NCBI GenBank assembly: GCA_913031125.1
Contig: CAJWFK010000003.1
Span: 1-64,000 of the forward strand
Origin: an uncultured Woeseia sp.
Lineage (GTDB): Bacteria; Pseudomonadota; Gammaproteobacteria; Steroidobacterales; Woeseiaceae
Length of the DNA stretch: 64,000 nucleotides
Direction of reading: 5' to 3'
Shown: piece by piece, positions 1 through 8,506 of the stretch
How positions within the stretch are numbered: position 1 is the stretch's first letter
Layout: every line of letters begins with the position of its first letter
Made by a program: the position numbers and the translations under genes
The notes under the pieces: generated by a model
Told to the model about the DNA's origin: nothing
The model's input: the letters and a program-made list of their open reading frames with translations, nothing else
The model's database searches: none

Positions 1-963
1 TACGTGCGCCATGGTATTAGGGATAAAGATCCCGAAGACCCAGAGGGTCAACTTAACCATCCCCAGTGGCTAATCGAACGGTTGAGGAGAGATTGGCCGG
101 ATGATTGGTTAGAAATAATAGGGGCCAATGATGCCCGCGCGCCTATGTGGCTTAGGATTAATCGGACTAAAGCACCTACGGTCGAATATCTGAACCGAAA
201 TTCAATAAAGGGCAAAGTATTGCGGGGGTTTGACCAAGCAATTAGGTTAGATAAGCCAATGCCAGTCAATGTATTGCCTGGTTTTCTGGAGGGTCATGTA
301 TCAGTGCAAGATGCGGCAGCGCAATTGGCTGGTCCATGGCTGATTGGGGATGGCGGAAAATTCATTTTGGATGCTTGTGCTGCACCAGGCGGAAAAACCG
401 GACACCTTTTAGAGATTATGAGGTCAGGTGGGGCGTTAACAGCAGTTGACTCGGATCCTAACAGGATTGTTAAAGTAGAAGAAACGGCGGCTCGGCTTGG
501 AAGGGACGCAACTATAGTCGTCGCAGACTCGGCTAGGTCGTCGGAATGGTGGGATGGTCGTTATTTTGACCGTATTCTTCTTGATGCGCCGTGTTCTGCG
601 ACCGGTGTTATCCGAAGACACCCAGACATTAAGATTTTGCGACGAGATGATGATATTGCGGTTTTGGCTGCAAAGCAGCTTAAGATGTTAAAGGAGCTTT
701 GGGTAACCCTGGAGCCTGGGGGCCGGTTGTTATATGTGACATGCTCCGTATTAAGTGAGGAGAATGAAGAGGTTGTCCAAATATTCCTTGATAAACATGA
801 CGATGCTAAAGAAAATCGACTGTTGCCAAATAACAACATTCGCGCTCTAATGCGTAAACGGCAGGTGGGCTATCAAATTCTTCCGGGTACCGAAGATGTA
901 GATGGCTTCTACTACGCTTGTCTAGAAAAATTGTGCTCAAAGACTAATGAGAGGCATGTCTAA
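1..963 (+). CDS. rsmB: 16S rRNA (cytosine967-C5)-methyltransferase RsmB, 5'-truncated by the window edge
   Basis: This enzyme methylates C967 of 16S rRNA with S-adenosylmethionine. The frame is open to the window edge, and the visible ~320 codons fit the C-terminal three quarters of RsmB, whose usual length is about 430 residues; the NusB-like N-terminal part is mostly missing. Numbering from the GTG at position 4, I see the family segment MWLRINR (48-54), the SAM-binding motif DACAAPGGKTG (123-133), motif IV DAPCSATG with Cys197, and motif VI TCS with Cys247. The two cysteines are the catalytic pair of the m5C methyltransferases. The GTG at 4 is only the first start-like codon in the visible frame and is unlikely to be the real start. 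The 3' end overlaps the next gene, suggesting an rsmB-DUF4390-ntrYX operon as in other gammaproteobacteria. Confidence 0.95.
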   Translation, partial: YVRHGIRDKDPEDPEGQLNHPQWLIERLRRDWPDDWLEIIGANDARAPMWLRINRTKAPTVEYLNRNSIKGKVLRGFDQAIRLDKPMPVNVLPGFLEGHVSVQDAAAQLAGPWLIGDGGKFILDACAAPGGKTGHLLEIMRSGGALTAVDSDPNRIVKVEETAARLGRDATIVVADSARSSEWWDGRYFDRILLDAPCSATGVIRRHPDIKILRRDDDIAVLAAKQLKMLKELWVTLEPGGRLLYVTCSVLSEENEEVVQIFLDKHDDAKENRLLPNNNIRALMRKRQVGYQILPGTEDVDGFYYACLEKLCSKTNERHV

Positions 964-1540
964 AAAACCGATAACATTAAAGATGTTGGCTTTAATCACC
1001 AGCGTTTTGTTTTATTCGTCCCTGTTGGCGCAGCAGTTGCCTGAGCGTCAGGGATTTTTTGATATACGTTCGGCATCGATTTCTTTAAATGAGGGGGTAT
1101 TTGAACTCGATGCTAGGCTACAACTTATTTTAAGTGATGAAGCTTTAAATGCCTTAAGTAGTGCGGTGCCATTAACCATAGAGCTTGAAGTAGAAGTTAT
1201 TCGGGTTCGACGGTTTTTGCCGGACGATCCCGCCCCTTTACTTACTTTTATGTATGAATTGGAATACAGGCCGTTAAGCCAGCGGTATATCGTGCGTAAC
1301 TTAAATAGCGGTAACCAGGATGCTTTTTCAACTCTTTACTCGGCATTGAACAATTTGGGGCGGATTCAAGCTTTACCAATAATTGATGACGCTGTTTTGG
1401 ATCTTGACAGTGATTATCGTTTGCGATTGCGCGCAAGGTTGAGTACCCGGCAATATCCAGCTGCATTGCGATTTTTGTTTTTCTGGCGTAGTCAGTGGCA
1501 ACTCGAAAGTGAATGGTACGAATGGATGCTAGAACGATAA
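947..1540 (+). CDS. DUF4390 exported protein
   Basis: Function unknown; the protein fits the DUF4390 family, commonly encoded between rsmB and ntrY. It has a hydrophobic N-terminal segment (about residues 10-29, ending in LLAQQ) that reads as a signal peptide. The rest is a soluble, beta-rich domain of about 165 residues containing FDIRSASISLNEG and ending in a basic/aromatic tail rich in Trp (FFWRSQW). The start is ATG at 947; an in-frame ATG at 956 is equally possible because neither has a clear ribosome binding site. The start overlaps rsmB and the end overlaps the kinase gene, so it is probably translated from the same mRNA. A periplasmic role linked to the neighbouring sensor kinase is inference from position only. 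Confidence 0.8.
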   Translation: MRGMSKKPITLKMLALITSVLFYSSLLAQQLPERQGFFDIRSASISLNEGVFELDARLQLILSDEALNALSSAVPLTIELEVEVIRVRRFLPDDPAPLLTFMYELEYRPLSQRYIVRNLNSGNQDAFSTLYSALNNLGRIQALPIIDDAVLDLDSDYRLRLRARLSTRQYPAALRFLFFWRSQWQLESEWYEWMLER

Positions 1541-3747
1541 GGCGTGCCGCTGTCACGATGATTGGCGTTGTTGGCGTCAGTCTGAGCGCTGCCGCATTGT
1601 TTCTTCTAAGCTGGACACCGCAGAATTCTGATGACTACGAGTCCCTGCATATTATTATTCTGCTGATAAATATAGCGGGTGTATTGGTGTTATTCGGGCT
1701 GGCCGCGAGCAATTTGTTAAGGCTTCTGCACGATTATCGTCGCAAGGTTCCTGGATCAAAACTTAAAGCGCGCATGGTTCGCATGTTTGTTGGCCTTGCA
1801 CTACTTCCATTACTCGTCGTTTTCTATTTTTCTATGCAATTCATTAATAGTGGCATTGATAGTTGGTTCAATATTGAGGTCGAGGATGGTCTGGACGAAG
1901 CTCTTGCTCTTAGTCAAGCAGCTCTAGGTATCCAGATGCGGGACCATCTCAGCACAACGGCTCGTCTTGCGAGCGCTCTGCAAAGTGTAGATACACGGCA
2001 GCTGATATTCGAACTTAGCAGGCTACGTAGGGAAGCTGGTGCCGCTGAGATTTCCATCTTCGGCAGTAATGGTCGGATTATTGCAACAAGCTCGGATAGG
2101 CCAGCTGGGTTGTTACCATCGCCATTGACTGAAGAGGTGCACCTTCAAATAAGACAAAATCGTCCGTACGTTAGTTTGGATCCAGCAGATGATGGCAATT
2201 ATGAAATCCGAACCGCAGTATCGTTTGGAAACCCGAATCTGGGAGGAGTTTTTCAGGCGCTTTATGCAGTGCCGGAGCGCATTAGCCTAATGGCAAATAG
2301 CGTAGAATCATCAAATAGGGACTACAAACGCGCAGCGTATATTCGAGAGCCATTAAAAAGAAATTTTTCTCTCACTCTCACCGTTGTGCTTCTTCTGTCC
2401 TTATTGGGCGCCATTTACGGTGCATTCGTCCTTTCTCGGAGGCTAGTCGAGCCTATTCAGGATCTAGTTGCTGGTACTCGCGCTGTTGCTGAAGGTGATT
2501 TTGATACGAAGCTTCCAGCACCGACTAGAGATGAAATTGGCTTTCTCATCAGCTCTTTCAACGAAATGACGCAGAGATTATCTGGCGCCCGTCGGGAAGC
2601 AAGGCTTAATCAAGCATTAGTCGAGGCGGAACGTACTAATTTAGCGGTGATACTTGACCGACTTTCAACCGGTGTTGTCGCGCTAGAGCCTGATCTTAGA
2701 ATCCGGGTCGCTAACGCTGCTTCAGGGTCGATACTGAATGTTGATTTGGAGAAAAAAATCGGGAAATTCCTGCCAAATGTGGCAGATGGGCAACCTTTGC
2801 TTCAACAATTTGTTGATATTGCGAGATTTCATTTGGATCGGGGTGAGACAGAGTGGAGGGAGCAGATCGTATTGAGCGGAGAGGTAGGGAGGCGTGTTTT
2901 GACTTGTGCCTGTACCGCGCTACCAGGGGACGAAGACAACAATATAGGGGGTTATGTGGTTGTGTTTGATGACATCACGGCACTTCTGCAAGCGCAACGT
3001 GATGCAGCGTGGGGAGAAGTTGCCCGCAGATTGGCACACGAGATCAAAAATCCTCTTACCCCTATTCAATTATCAGCCGAACGTATGCGACGGAAGTACT
3101 TACAAACATTACCGGAGGCAGATGCACAGTTGTTGGATAGGGCGACTCATACGATCGTGCAGCAGGTTGAGGCGATGAAAGAAATGGTTAATGCATTTAG
3201 CGATTATGCGCGAGCTCCTGACATTGATCTTGATCAGTTCAATATTGAAGTACTGGTTCATGAGGTTGTAGATCTATATCGTGGCCAAGAAATTGATATA
3301 GAGATTATCTTGAAAACCGCTTCAGATATGCCTCGGATAGAAGCAGACGCTGGGCGGGTTAGACAAATCATGCACAATTTATTGCGTAACTCAGTTGAAG
3401 CTCTTGAGCTCTCGCAAAACGGTACTATCGAAGTCGATATCAGTGCGGGTGAATTTCATGGGGTTGACGTGATTGAAATTGTTGTTGCTGACAATGGACC
3501 AGGTTTCAAAAGTCAATCCCTTAATCAAGTATTTGACCCTTATGTGACTACCAAACCAAAAGGAACTGGGTTGGGACTCGCGATCGTGAAAAAACTCGTT
3601 GAGGAACATGCAGGCACTATTGAGGCTGAGAATTTAACAGTTGGTGGTGCAATGATTCGTATCCAATTACCAATTGATGAAATTTCACGCGGCAAGCTGA
3701 TCGCTAAACTGCCGGGTAGAGTAGAACAGGGGAGAGCGAAGGTATGA
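1513..3747 (+). CDS. NtrY-like membrane sensor histidine kinase
   Basis: Autophosphorylating sensor kinase, partner of the following NtrX-like regulator. Its 744 residues show three N-terminal membrane helices (roughly 10-32, 43-63 and 88-108), an extracytoplasmic sensing region to about 285, a further membrane helix (about 287-308), and a HAMP linker (VEPIQDL onwards). A PAS-like region spans about 375-485. The HisKA dimerisation domain carries AHEIKNPLTP with His509 as the expected phosphoacceptor, and the ATPase domain has N box MHNLLRNSVEAL (near 620), G1 DNGPGF and G2 GTGLGLAIV. All kinase motifs look intact. The start overlaps the DUF4390 gene; an ATG nine bases downstream is an alternative. 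The stop overlaps the regulator start as ATGA. NtrY family kinases are linked to nitrogen and redox or envelope signalling; the signal here cannot be read from sequence. Confidence 0.88.
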   Translation: MVRMDARTIRRAAVTMIGVVGVSLSAAALFLLSWTPQNSDDYESLHIIILLINIAGVLVLFGLAASNLLRLLHDYRRKVPGSKLKARMVRMFVGLALLPLLVVFYFSMQFINSGIDSWFNIEVEDGLDEALALSQAALGIQMRDHLSTTARLASALQSVDTRQLIFELSRLRREAGAAEISIFGSNGRIIATSSDRPAGLLPSPLTEEVHLQIRQNRPYVSLDPADDGNYEIRTAVSFGNPNLGGVFQALYAVPERISLMANSVESSNRDYKRAAYIREPLKRNFSLTLTVVLLLSLLGAIYGAFVLSRRLVEPIQDLVAGTRAVAEGDFDTKLPAPTRDEIGFLISSFNEMTQRLSGARREARLNQALVEAERTNLAVILDRLSTGVVALEPDLRIRVANAASGSILNVDLEKKIGKFLPNVADGQPLLQQFVDIARFHLDRGETEWREQIVLSGEVGRRVLTCACTALPGDEDNNIGGYVVVFDDITALLQAQRDAAWGEVARRLAHEIKNPLTPIQLSAERMRRKYLQTLPEADAQLLDRATHTIVQQVEAMKEMVNAFSDYARAPDIDLDQFNIEVLVHEVVDLYRGQEIDIEIILKTASDMPRIEADAGRVRQIMHNLLRNSVEALELSQNGTIEVDISAGEFHGVDVIEIVVADNGPGFKSQSLNQVFDPYVTTKPKGTGLGLAIVKKLVEEHAGTIEAENLTVGGAMIRIQLPIDEISRGKLIAKLPGRVEQGRAKV

Positions 3748-5117
3748 GTGCATCAAAGGTGCTTGTTGTAGATGATGAAGCCGATATCCGAGCACTTATC
3801 GAGGAAATTCTGTCAGAAGAGGGTTACGAAGTGACGGTAGCAGGCGACGCATCGGAGGCGCGCCGATCGAAAACACTTAGCAGGTTCGATCTCATACTAC
3901 TTGATATCTGGATGCCAGAAACTGATGGTATTAGCCTACTTCATGAGTGGACCGAGGCAGGTCCTCTCGATTGTCCAGTAGTGATGATGTCGGGACATGG
4001 AACGGTCGACACAGCAGTGGAAGCTACTCGATTGGGCGCCTTTGATTTTGTCGAAAAACCATTGTCCCTAGCTAAGCTTCTGCATACAGTGGAACGCGCA
4101 ATAGACGCAATGGGGAAACCATCTAGTCAAGGCCGAAGGAGGCTGCCTTCTGCCCTTTTGCCGATAGGGCGTAGCTCAGTAATGAGAGCATTGCGAGACA
4201 CACTAGATTCATTGGCCCAAAATGACTCGTGGCAGCTATTTGCAGGAGAGGTAGGTTCCGGCCGAAAAGATTTTGCTCGATATATTCATAGTAAGAGTAG
4301 CAGGGCTGACTCGCCGTTAGTGATTCTACCCAGTGCGGCTCTTACTGAGAATAACGTGGAAAAACAATTGCTTGGGAAAGAAGATGGTGACGATGTATAC
4401 AGTGGATTTTTTGAGCAGGCTAAAAATGGCACTCTTATCATTAATGAGCTAACTGATCTTTCTGAGCAGGCACAAAAATTGGTTAAGGGCGTTATGGAAG
4501 AGGCAAAATTTATGCGCGTTGATGGACACACTGTGGTCCCTATGCAGGCTCGCATTTTCGCGACGGTTAATATCGATTATGAGAAGGTCATTGAAGACCG
4601 AAAATTACGTCGCGATCTTATATCCGTCTTTAAAGCAAAGCCGGTTTATGTTCCTCCGCTCCGCGAATATTTACAAGACGTGCCCGAAATACTTAATCAT
4701 TATGTTGATCGGCTTGTTGATGCGGATTGCTTGCCGTTCAGACGTTTCAGCGTAGCAGCACAAAATCGTTTACGTAATTATCCGTGGCCAAATAATCTAA
4801 AGGAACTAGAAAACCTTGTAAATACTATTCTGGCGTCAAATAGAGAAGGGGAAATTAGTTTAGCAGAGGTTGAAGCCCAGATGTCCCTCGTTCCAGCTAT
4901 CGCTCATGGATCTATTGTTCAGCAGGATCTTTTATCATTACCATTGCGTGAGGCTAGGGAACAGTTTGAGCGCTCTTATCTAATACAACAACTGACATTA
5001 TGTGGCGGCAAGGTGGGTAAACTTGCCCAACGGGTTGGGATGGAGCGTACACATCTGTACCGTAAACTGCGCGCCCTTGGCATTGATTTTCGTGCGGCTG
5101 GACAGGGCAAGTCTTAA
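3744..5117 (+). CDS. NtrX-like response regulator with degenerate AAA+ domain
   Basis: Response regulator of the preceding NtrY-like kinase, 457 residues. An N-terminal receiver domain has the acidic pair D10/D11 and the expected phosphoacceptor Asp54 (LILLDIWMPETDG). The middle aligns with the sigma-54 activator AAA+ domain but is altered: Walker A reads GEVGSGRKD, with Arg where the lysine of GESGTGKE sits; Walker B reads GTLIINEL, with Asn in place of Asp; the GAFTGA loop is absent, its place taken by GKEDGDDVYSGFF; the second arginine of the FREDLYYRL-type finger is not kept. The C-terminus carries a Fis-type helix-turn-helix (GGKVGKLAQRVGMERTHLYRKL). It should bind DNA but probably cannot activate sigma-54 polymerase. 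Loss of GAFTGA is known for NtrX of alphaproteobacteria. Its end overlaps the convergent symporter gene by 4 bases. Confidence 0.87.
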   Translation: MSASKVLVVDDEADIRALIEEILSEEGYEVTVAGDASEARRSKTLSRFDLILLDIWMPETDGISLLHEWTEAGPLDCPVVMMSGHGTVDTAVEATRLGAFDFVEKPLSLAKLLHTVERAIDAMGKPSSQGRRRLPSALLPIGRSSVMRALRDTLDSLAQNDSWQLFAGEVGSGRKDFARYIHSKSSRADSPLVILPSAALTENNVEKQLLGKEDGDDVYSGFFEQAKNGTLIINELTDLSEQAQKLVKGVMEEAKFMRVDGHTVVPMQARIFATVNIDYEKVIEDRKLRRDLISVFKAKPVYVPPLREYLQDVPEILNHYVDRLVDADCLPFRRFSVAAQNRLRNYPWPNNLKELENLVNTILASNREGEISLAEVEAQMSLVPAIAHGSIVQQDLLSLPLREAREQFERSYLIQQLTLCGGKVGKLAQRVGMERTHLYRKLRALGIDFRAAGQGKS

Positions 5118-6607
5118 TCAGAATGGCTCATGTTTTTTCTCCTAGCCCAAAAATCTGCATTGCTAATCCCCAGAGCTTCTGGATCAAATGAATATTTTGA
5201 TACACCAGCATCCAGTTGCGCTTCATAATCATGCAGTGCTTTAAGTGCGGCATTGCCCTTCAATAGTAAGATCAAGATAGCAATAATATTGAGCCACGCC
5301 ATAAGGCCCACACCCATATCACCAAGGCCCCAGGCCAGTTCAGCAGTTCTCACGCCACCATAAAATACTGCACAAATCATCATCAGTTTAAGGATGAACA
5401 TATCTGCGGGAATCCTAAAGAAGCGACGAAGATATGCCACATTTGTCTCGGCAATATAGTAATAAGCTAAAACGGTGGTGAAAGCGAAGAAAAATAACGC
5501 GAGTGCAATGAAGGGTTTTCCGATAGTGGGCATCGCGCTCTGAACTGCAATTTGGGTAAATGCTGGGCTGCTAGCGTCGGTCGCGGCGGGTAGGTTTTGA
5601 AGAATGAAACCACCGTCAGAGCCGTGGACGTTATATGCGCCGGTGATTAATATCATAAAGGCTGTAGCGGAGCATACTAATAAGGTATCGACGTACACGG
5701 AAAATGCTTGAACCAATCCCTGCTCCGCTGGATGATTGACCTCGGCTGCGGAAGCAGCATGGCACCCAGTACCCTGCCCAGCTTCATTAGAGTAGACGCC
5801 ACGTTTAACTCCCCAGCCGATTGCTGCACCAACCCCAGCCATAGGGGTGAATGCATCTGCCATGATCAATCCAATTACCCTCGGTAGCAACTCGATATTA
5901 AGTACTATGATGCTTAGTGCTATCACAATGTAGGTTAGCGCCATAAAAGGCACAATAACCTGTGTTACTCGGGCGATGCGTTTGACGCCCCCAAATATAA
6001 TAATCCCAAATACCGTTACTACGAAGGTTGTGGAAAACAACTTGGTATAGCTGATAGTGCCAAGGAATGATTCGATTGAGCCATTGGACCCAAATGCAAT
6101 TTCAATCGATGAACTAATAGCATTTGCTTGGACGGTGGGTAAAAGAAGCCCTGTAGCCAGAATTGTCGCTAAAGCAAAAAACCAGGCATACCATTGGTAG
6201 CCCATTGCCTTTTCTATATAGAATGCTGGCCCGCCGCGATATTGGCCGTCCAACTCTTCCTTATAAATTTGACCAAGAGTGGATTCCACATAAGCGGTGG
6301 CGGCGCCAAAAAAAGCAACGACCCACATCCAAAAAACCGCACCCGGTCCCCCAAACCCGATAGCAGCTGCAACGCCAGCGATATTCCCGGTGCCGACGCG
6401 TCCTGACAGTGATACTGCCAATGCTTGAAAAGAAGAAATACCATGGTCCGACTCTTTACCAGAAGCTACTAGGCGTATCATTTGGCGGAAGTGCCGAATT
6501 TGCACGAAACGCGTTAAGATTGAAAATAGAAGGCCCGCGCCTAGACACAGATAGACAAGATGTTCGCTCCAAACGTAACTGTTAATCTGATTGACCAATT
6601 CTTGCAT
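5114..6607 (-). CDS. Alanine/glycine:cation symporter (AGCS family)
   Basis: Sodium- or proton-coupled uptake of small amino acids (AGCS/AlsT/DagA family), in the inner membrane. The protein is hydrophobic with about ten or eleven membrane segments and family motifs: the GRVGTGNIAGVAAAIGFGGPGAVFWMW-type region near residues 70-95 and GAAIGWGVKRGVYSNEAGQGTG near 260-280. I chose the ATG at 6607, which has a GGGG-containing ribosome binding site about seven bases upstream, over a TTG at 6619. Length (497) is normal. It lies downstream of the DUF819 gene on the same strand with about 90 bases between, so they may be cotranscribed. No glycine riboswitch fits in that short gap. The substrate cannot be told from sequence. 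Confidence 0.9.
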   Translation of the reverse strand: MQELVNQINSYVWSEHLVYLCLGAGLLFSILTRFVQIRHFRQMIRLVASGKESDHGISSFQALAVSLSGRVGTGNIAGVAAAIGFGGPGAVFWMWVVAFFGAATAYVESTLGQIYKEELDGQYRGGPAFYIEKAMGYQWYAWFFALATILATGLLLPTVQANAISSSIEIAFGSNGSIESFLGTISYTKLFSTTFVVTVFGIIIFGGVKRIARVTQVIVPFMALTYIVIALSIIVLNIELLPRVIGLIMADAFTPMAGVGAAIGWGVKRGVYSNEAGQGTGCHAASAAEVNHPAEQGLVQAFSVYVDTLLVCSATAFMILITGAYNVHGSDGGFILQNLPAATDASSPAFTQIAVQSAMPTIGKPFIALALFFFAFTTVLAYYYIAETNVAYLRRFFRIPADMFILKLMMICAVFYGGVRTAELAWGLGDMGVGLMAWLNIIAILILLLKGNAALKALHDYEAQLDAGVSKYSFDPEALGISNADFWARRKNMSHSD

Positions 6608-6695
6608 GCTAGGCCCCAATGCCAGGTTATGATTTATAGATGGGTCGTCGGATACTACAGGATTCCATTAGTTATCTCCCCTGATGAAAAGCTAT

Positions 6696-7847
6696 TCAGG
6701 ACAGCCAGCTGGCTACAGTTACCCCAACAAAACTGCCGATCGCGTAGCCGAACGAGCCCGCTAAAATACCAGGTATCAGGAGGTTGCCCCATCCTTTTGC
6801 TGAAGCTAGTGCCGGCGCACTAGATGGCCCTCCAATTCCGACGGCAGAAGCCATCGCCAGCTCAGCTAGGTCGAATCGAAAAAGGAGCCCTAACCCGAAT
6901 AGAACGACGAGGTGTATTACTATAATAATGCCGGCAAAAACAAATAAAATTGGCGCAATTTCAATTAGCTGCCAGACATCAGCGCTCGCACTGATGCTGG
7001 CCAAGAATATGAACATCATGATATTTCCGGTTTCCCGATGACCGGAAAGTAAGCTGATTGAATTTGGCAGGATAGTGGCAATGGTGACCGTAATACCCGT
7101 AATGAGCAAAATCTCAAACTGAGGATAATTAAACACAGAAGCGAAAAAGATACCGGTTGCCGCAATAGCAAACGCAAGGGCAAGGCTCATTAACAAGCCC
7201 ACAATATCCAGCGTTTCTATAGTATGTACCGGAGCGTCGTCGGGCTCGGGATCGACCGGTTTAGCGTTCTCCATATGCTTTGTTGGGAATCTTCTCGCCA
7301 TCCAAGATATACCGGGGATAAGAATGATCAGTAGGAAGTGCAAGTTTGTAATGACATTGTCCGCTGCAATAGCTGCGGCCAATTGACTACTATCTTGCAT
7401 GTTAGTTGCTTCGGCTACAGCAGCGAAGTTTAGACTGCCCCCAATGTAAGTGCCTGTGAAGATCCCCGCAATTTGAGCCTCTTGGGGACCTAGATTAACG
7501 AGACTTGTCCCAATAACTGTGCCGGCAACAACGGCGGCACTCCCTATCATAAAGGCCAGTAATGTTGGCCCAGACTCCTTGATAATACGTCTGAGATTCG
7601 CTTCAAATAAAAGCAATGGGATGGCTATTGGGACAAGGTATTGCCACACGACATCATAAGCTCCTGCAGATGTCGGGATAACACGGAGGTTTGCCAAAAT
7701 GATTGACAGTGTTATTAATAACATTACCCCAGAATATTTTCGGCCCCAACTTGTTCGCTCGCACCAAAAGCCAAATGCAGCAATCGCGATGAGGATTGAC
7801 CAGATAGCAAAGTCCTGATCAGGACTTATCAGGGATTCGGATACCAT
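6696..7847 (-). CDS. DUF819 family membrane protein
   Basis: Integral membrane protein of the DUF819 (YjcL-like) family, function not established. The 383 residues form about ten hydrophobic helices, with the family-type stretch FTGTYIGGSLNF near residues 150-161 and the C-terminal GIGGPSSAPALASAKGWGNLLIPG region. A hydrophilic, acidic cytoplasmic loop (PVDPEPDDAPVHT, about residues 197-209) separates two halves that look like inverted or repeated bundles, as in glutamate-transporter-like folds; this last point is inference. The start is an ATG at 7847 followed by SESLISPDQD. It precedes the AGCS symporter on the same strand. A role in small solute transport is plausible but unproven. Confidence 0.82.
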   Translation of the reverse strand: MVSESLISPDQDFAIWSILIAIAAFGFWCERTSWGRKYSGVMLLITLSIILANLRVIPTSAGAYDVVWQYLVPIAIPLLLFEANLRRIIKESGPTLLAFMIGSAAVVAGTVIGTSLVNLGPQEAQIAGIFTGTYIGGSLNFAAVAEATNMQDSSQLAAAIAADNVITNLHFLLIILIPGISWMARRFPTKHMENAKPVDPEPDDAPVHTIETLDIVGLLMSLALAFAIAATGIFFASVFNYPQFEILLITGITVTIATILPNSISLLSGHRETGNIMMFIFLASISASADVWQLIEIAPILFVFAGIIIVIHLVVLFGLGLLFRFDLAELAMASAVGIGGPSSAPALASAKGWGNLLIPGILAGSFGYAIGSFVGVTVASWLS

Positions 7848-7909
7848 GGAACTCCTATTTCTAGATTTATTTTTAAGTTTCTCATTTGCAAGAGGTGGTA
7901 GCGAGTGTT

Positions 7910-8500
7910 CTAGTCACCAACCCGTATCCTTAGAACTTCAATCTCTGCTTGGCGAAGTTGCTCGCGGTTTTGGTTAAGTTGTTCAAGGTTACTAATTGGG
8001 CCAATGCGAACTCGATGATAGGTTTGATCGTCAATTGATATTCGCTGGATTGTTGATTCTATTCCAAGTAATGCGAGTTGGGCCTTTCGGCGATCGGCGT
8101 CCGCGTATCTTGTAAAGGAGCCGGCTTGTAGGATATATACACCAGGCTGTTGCACAGCCGCTATCTGATTGTCCAAACTTACATCCGATTCGTCTTCCGG
8201 AATAATGACTTCGAAACTAGGAAGCATCTTGTAAAAAGAGAATCTGGGCTCTGTTTCTTCGCTTTCTATGGGGCTTGGTTCTAGCGTAACAGACGGTGAG
8301 GCGGTACTTATCGGCCCTGTCATGCTTGCCGGTTGTTGTGTGTTTAATTTTGGTAATGATTTGGTCTCTTCGCTATTAAGGTAGATTGCGAATGAGACTG
8401 ACAAGCCGATAACCAGTCCAAAAGACATCCACATCCAGCCTGGATATCCATTGTTTCTTTTGGGTTGGTGATGCCGGTTTTGGCGATGTTTCTGGGCCAT
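7910..8500 (-). CDS. FtsN-like SPOR-domain cell division protein
   Basis: Probable late cell-division protein that binds septal peptidoglycan through a C-terminal SPOR domain. Order of parts in 196 residues: a basic N-terminal cytoplasmic tail (KHRQNRHHQPKRN), one membrane helix (about 22-41), a Pro/Ser/Glu-rich periplasmic linker, a short conserved patch FSFYKMLPSFEVIIPE near residue 88, and a SPOR domain from about 118 (YILQAGSFTRYADADRRKAQL) to the end. It starts 7 bases after argS ends, and argS-SPOR adjacency is the usual place of the FtsN-like gene in Pseudomonas relatives. It is much shorter than E. coli FtsN (319 residues), the missing part being linker. FtsN function is inferred from architecture and neighbourhood; a generic SPOR protein remains possible. 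Confidence 0.8.
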   Translation of the reverse strand: MAQKHRQNRHHQPKRNNGYPGWMWMSFGLVIGLSVSFAIYLNSEETKSLPKLNTQQPASMTGPISTASPSVTLEPSPIESEETEPRFSFYKMLPSFEVIIPEDESDVSLDNQIAAVQQPGVYILQAGSFTRYADADRRKAQLALLGIESTIQRISIDDQTYHRVRIGPISNLEQLNQNREQLRQAEIEVLRIRVGD

Positions 8501-8506
8501 AAATCT

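Noticed and set aside
6608-6695. Glycine riboswitch before the first AGCS symporter
   Set aside because: Only about 90 bases separate the symporter from the DUF819 gene and no tandem glycine aptamer core is visible.
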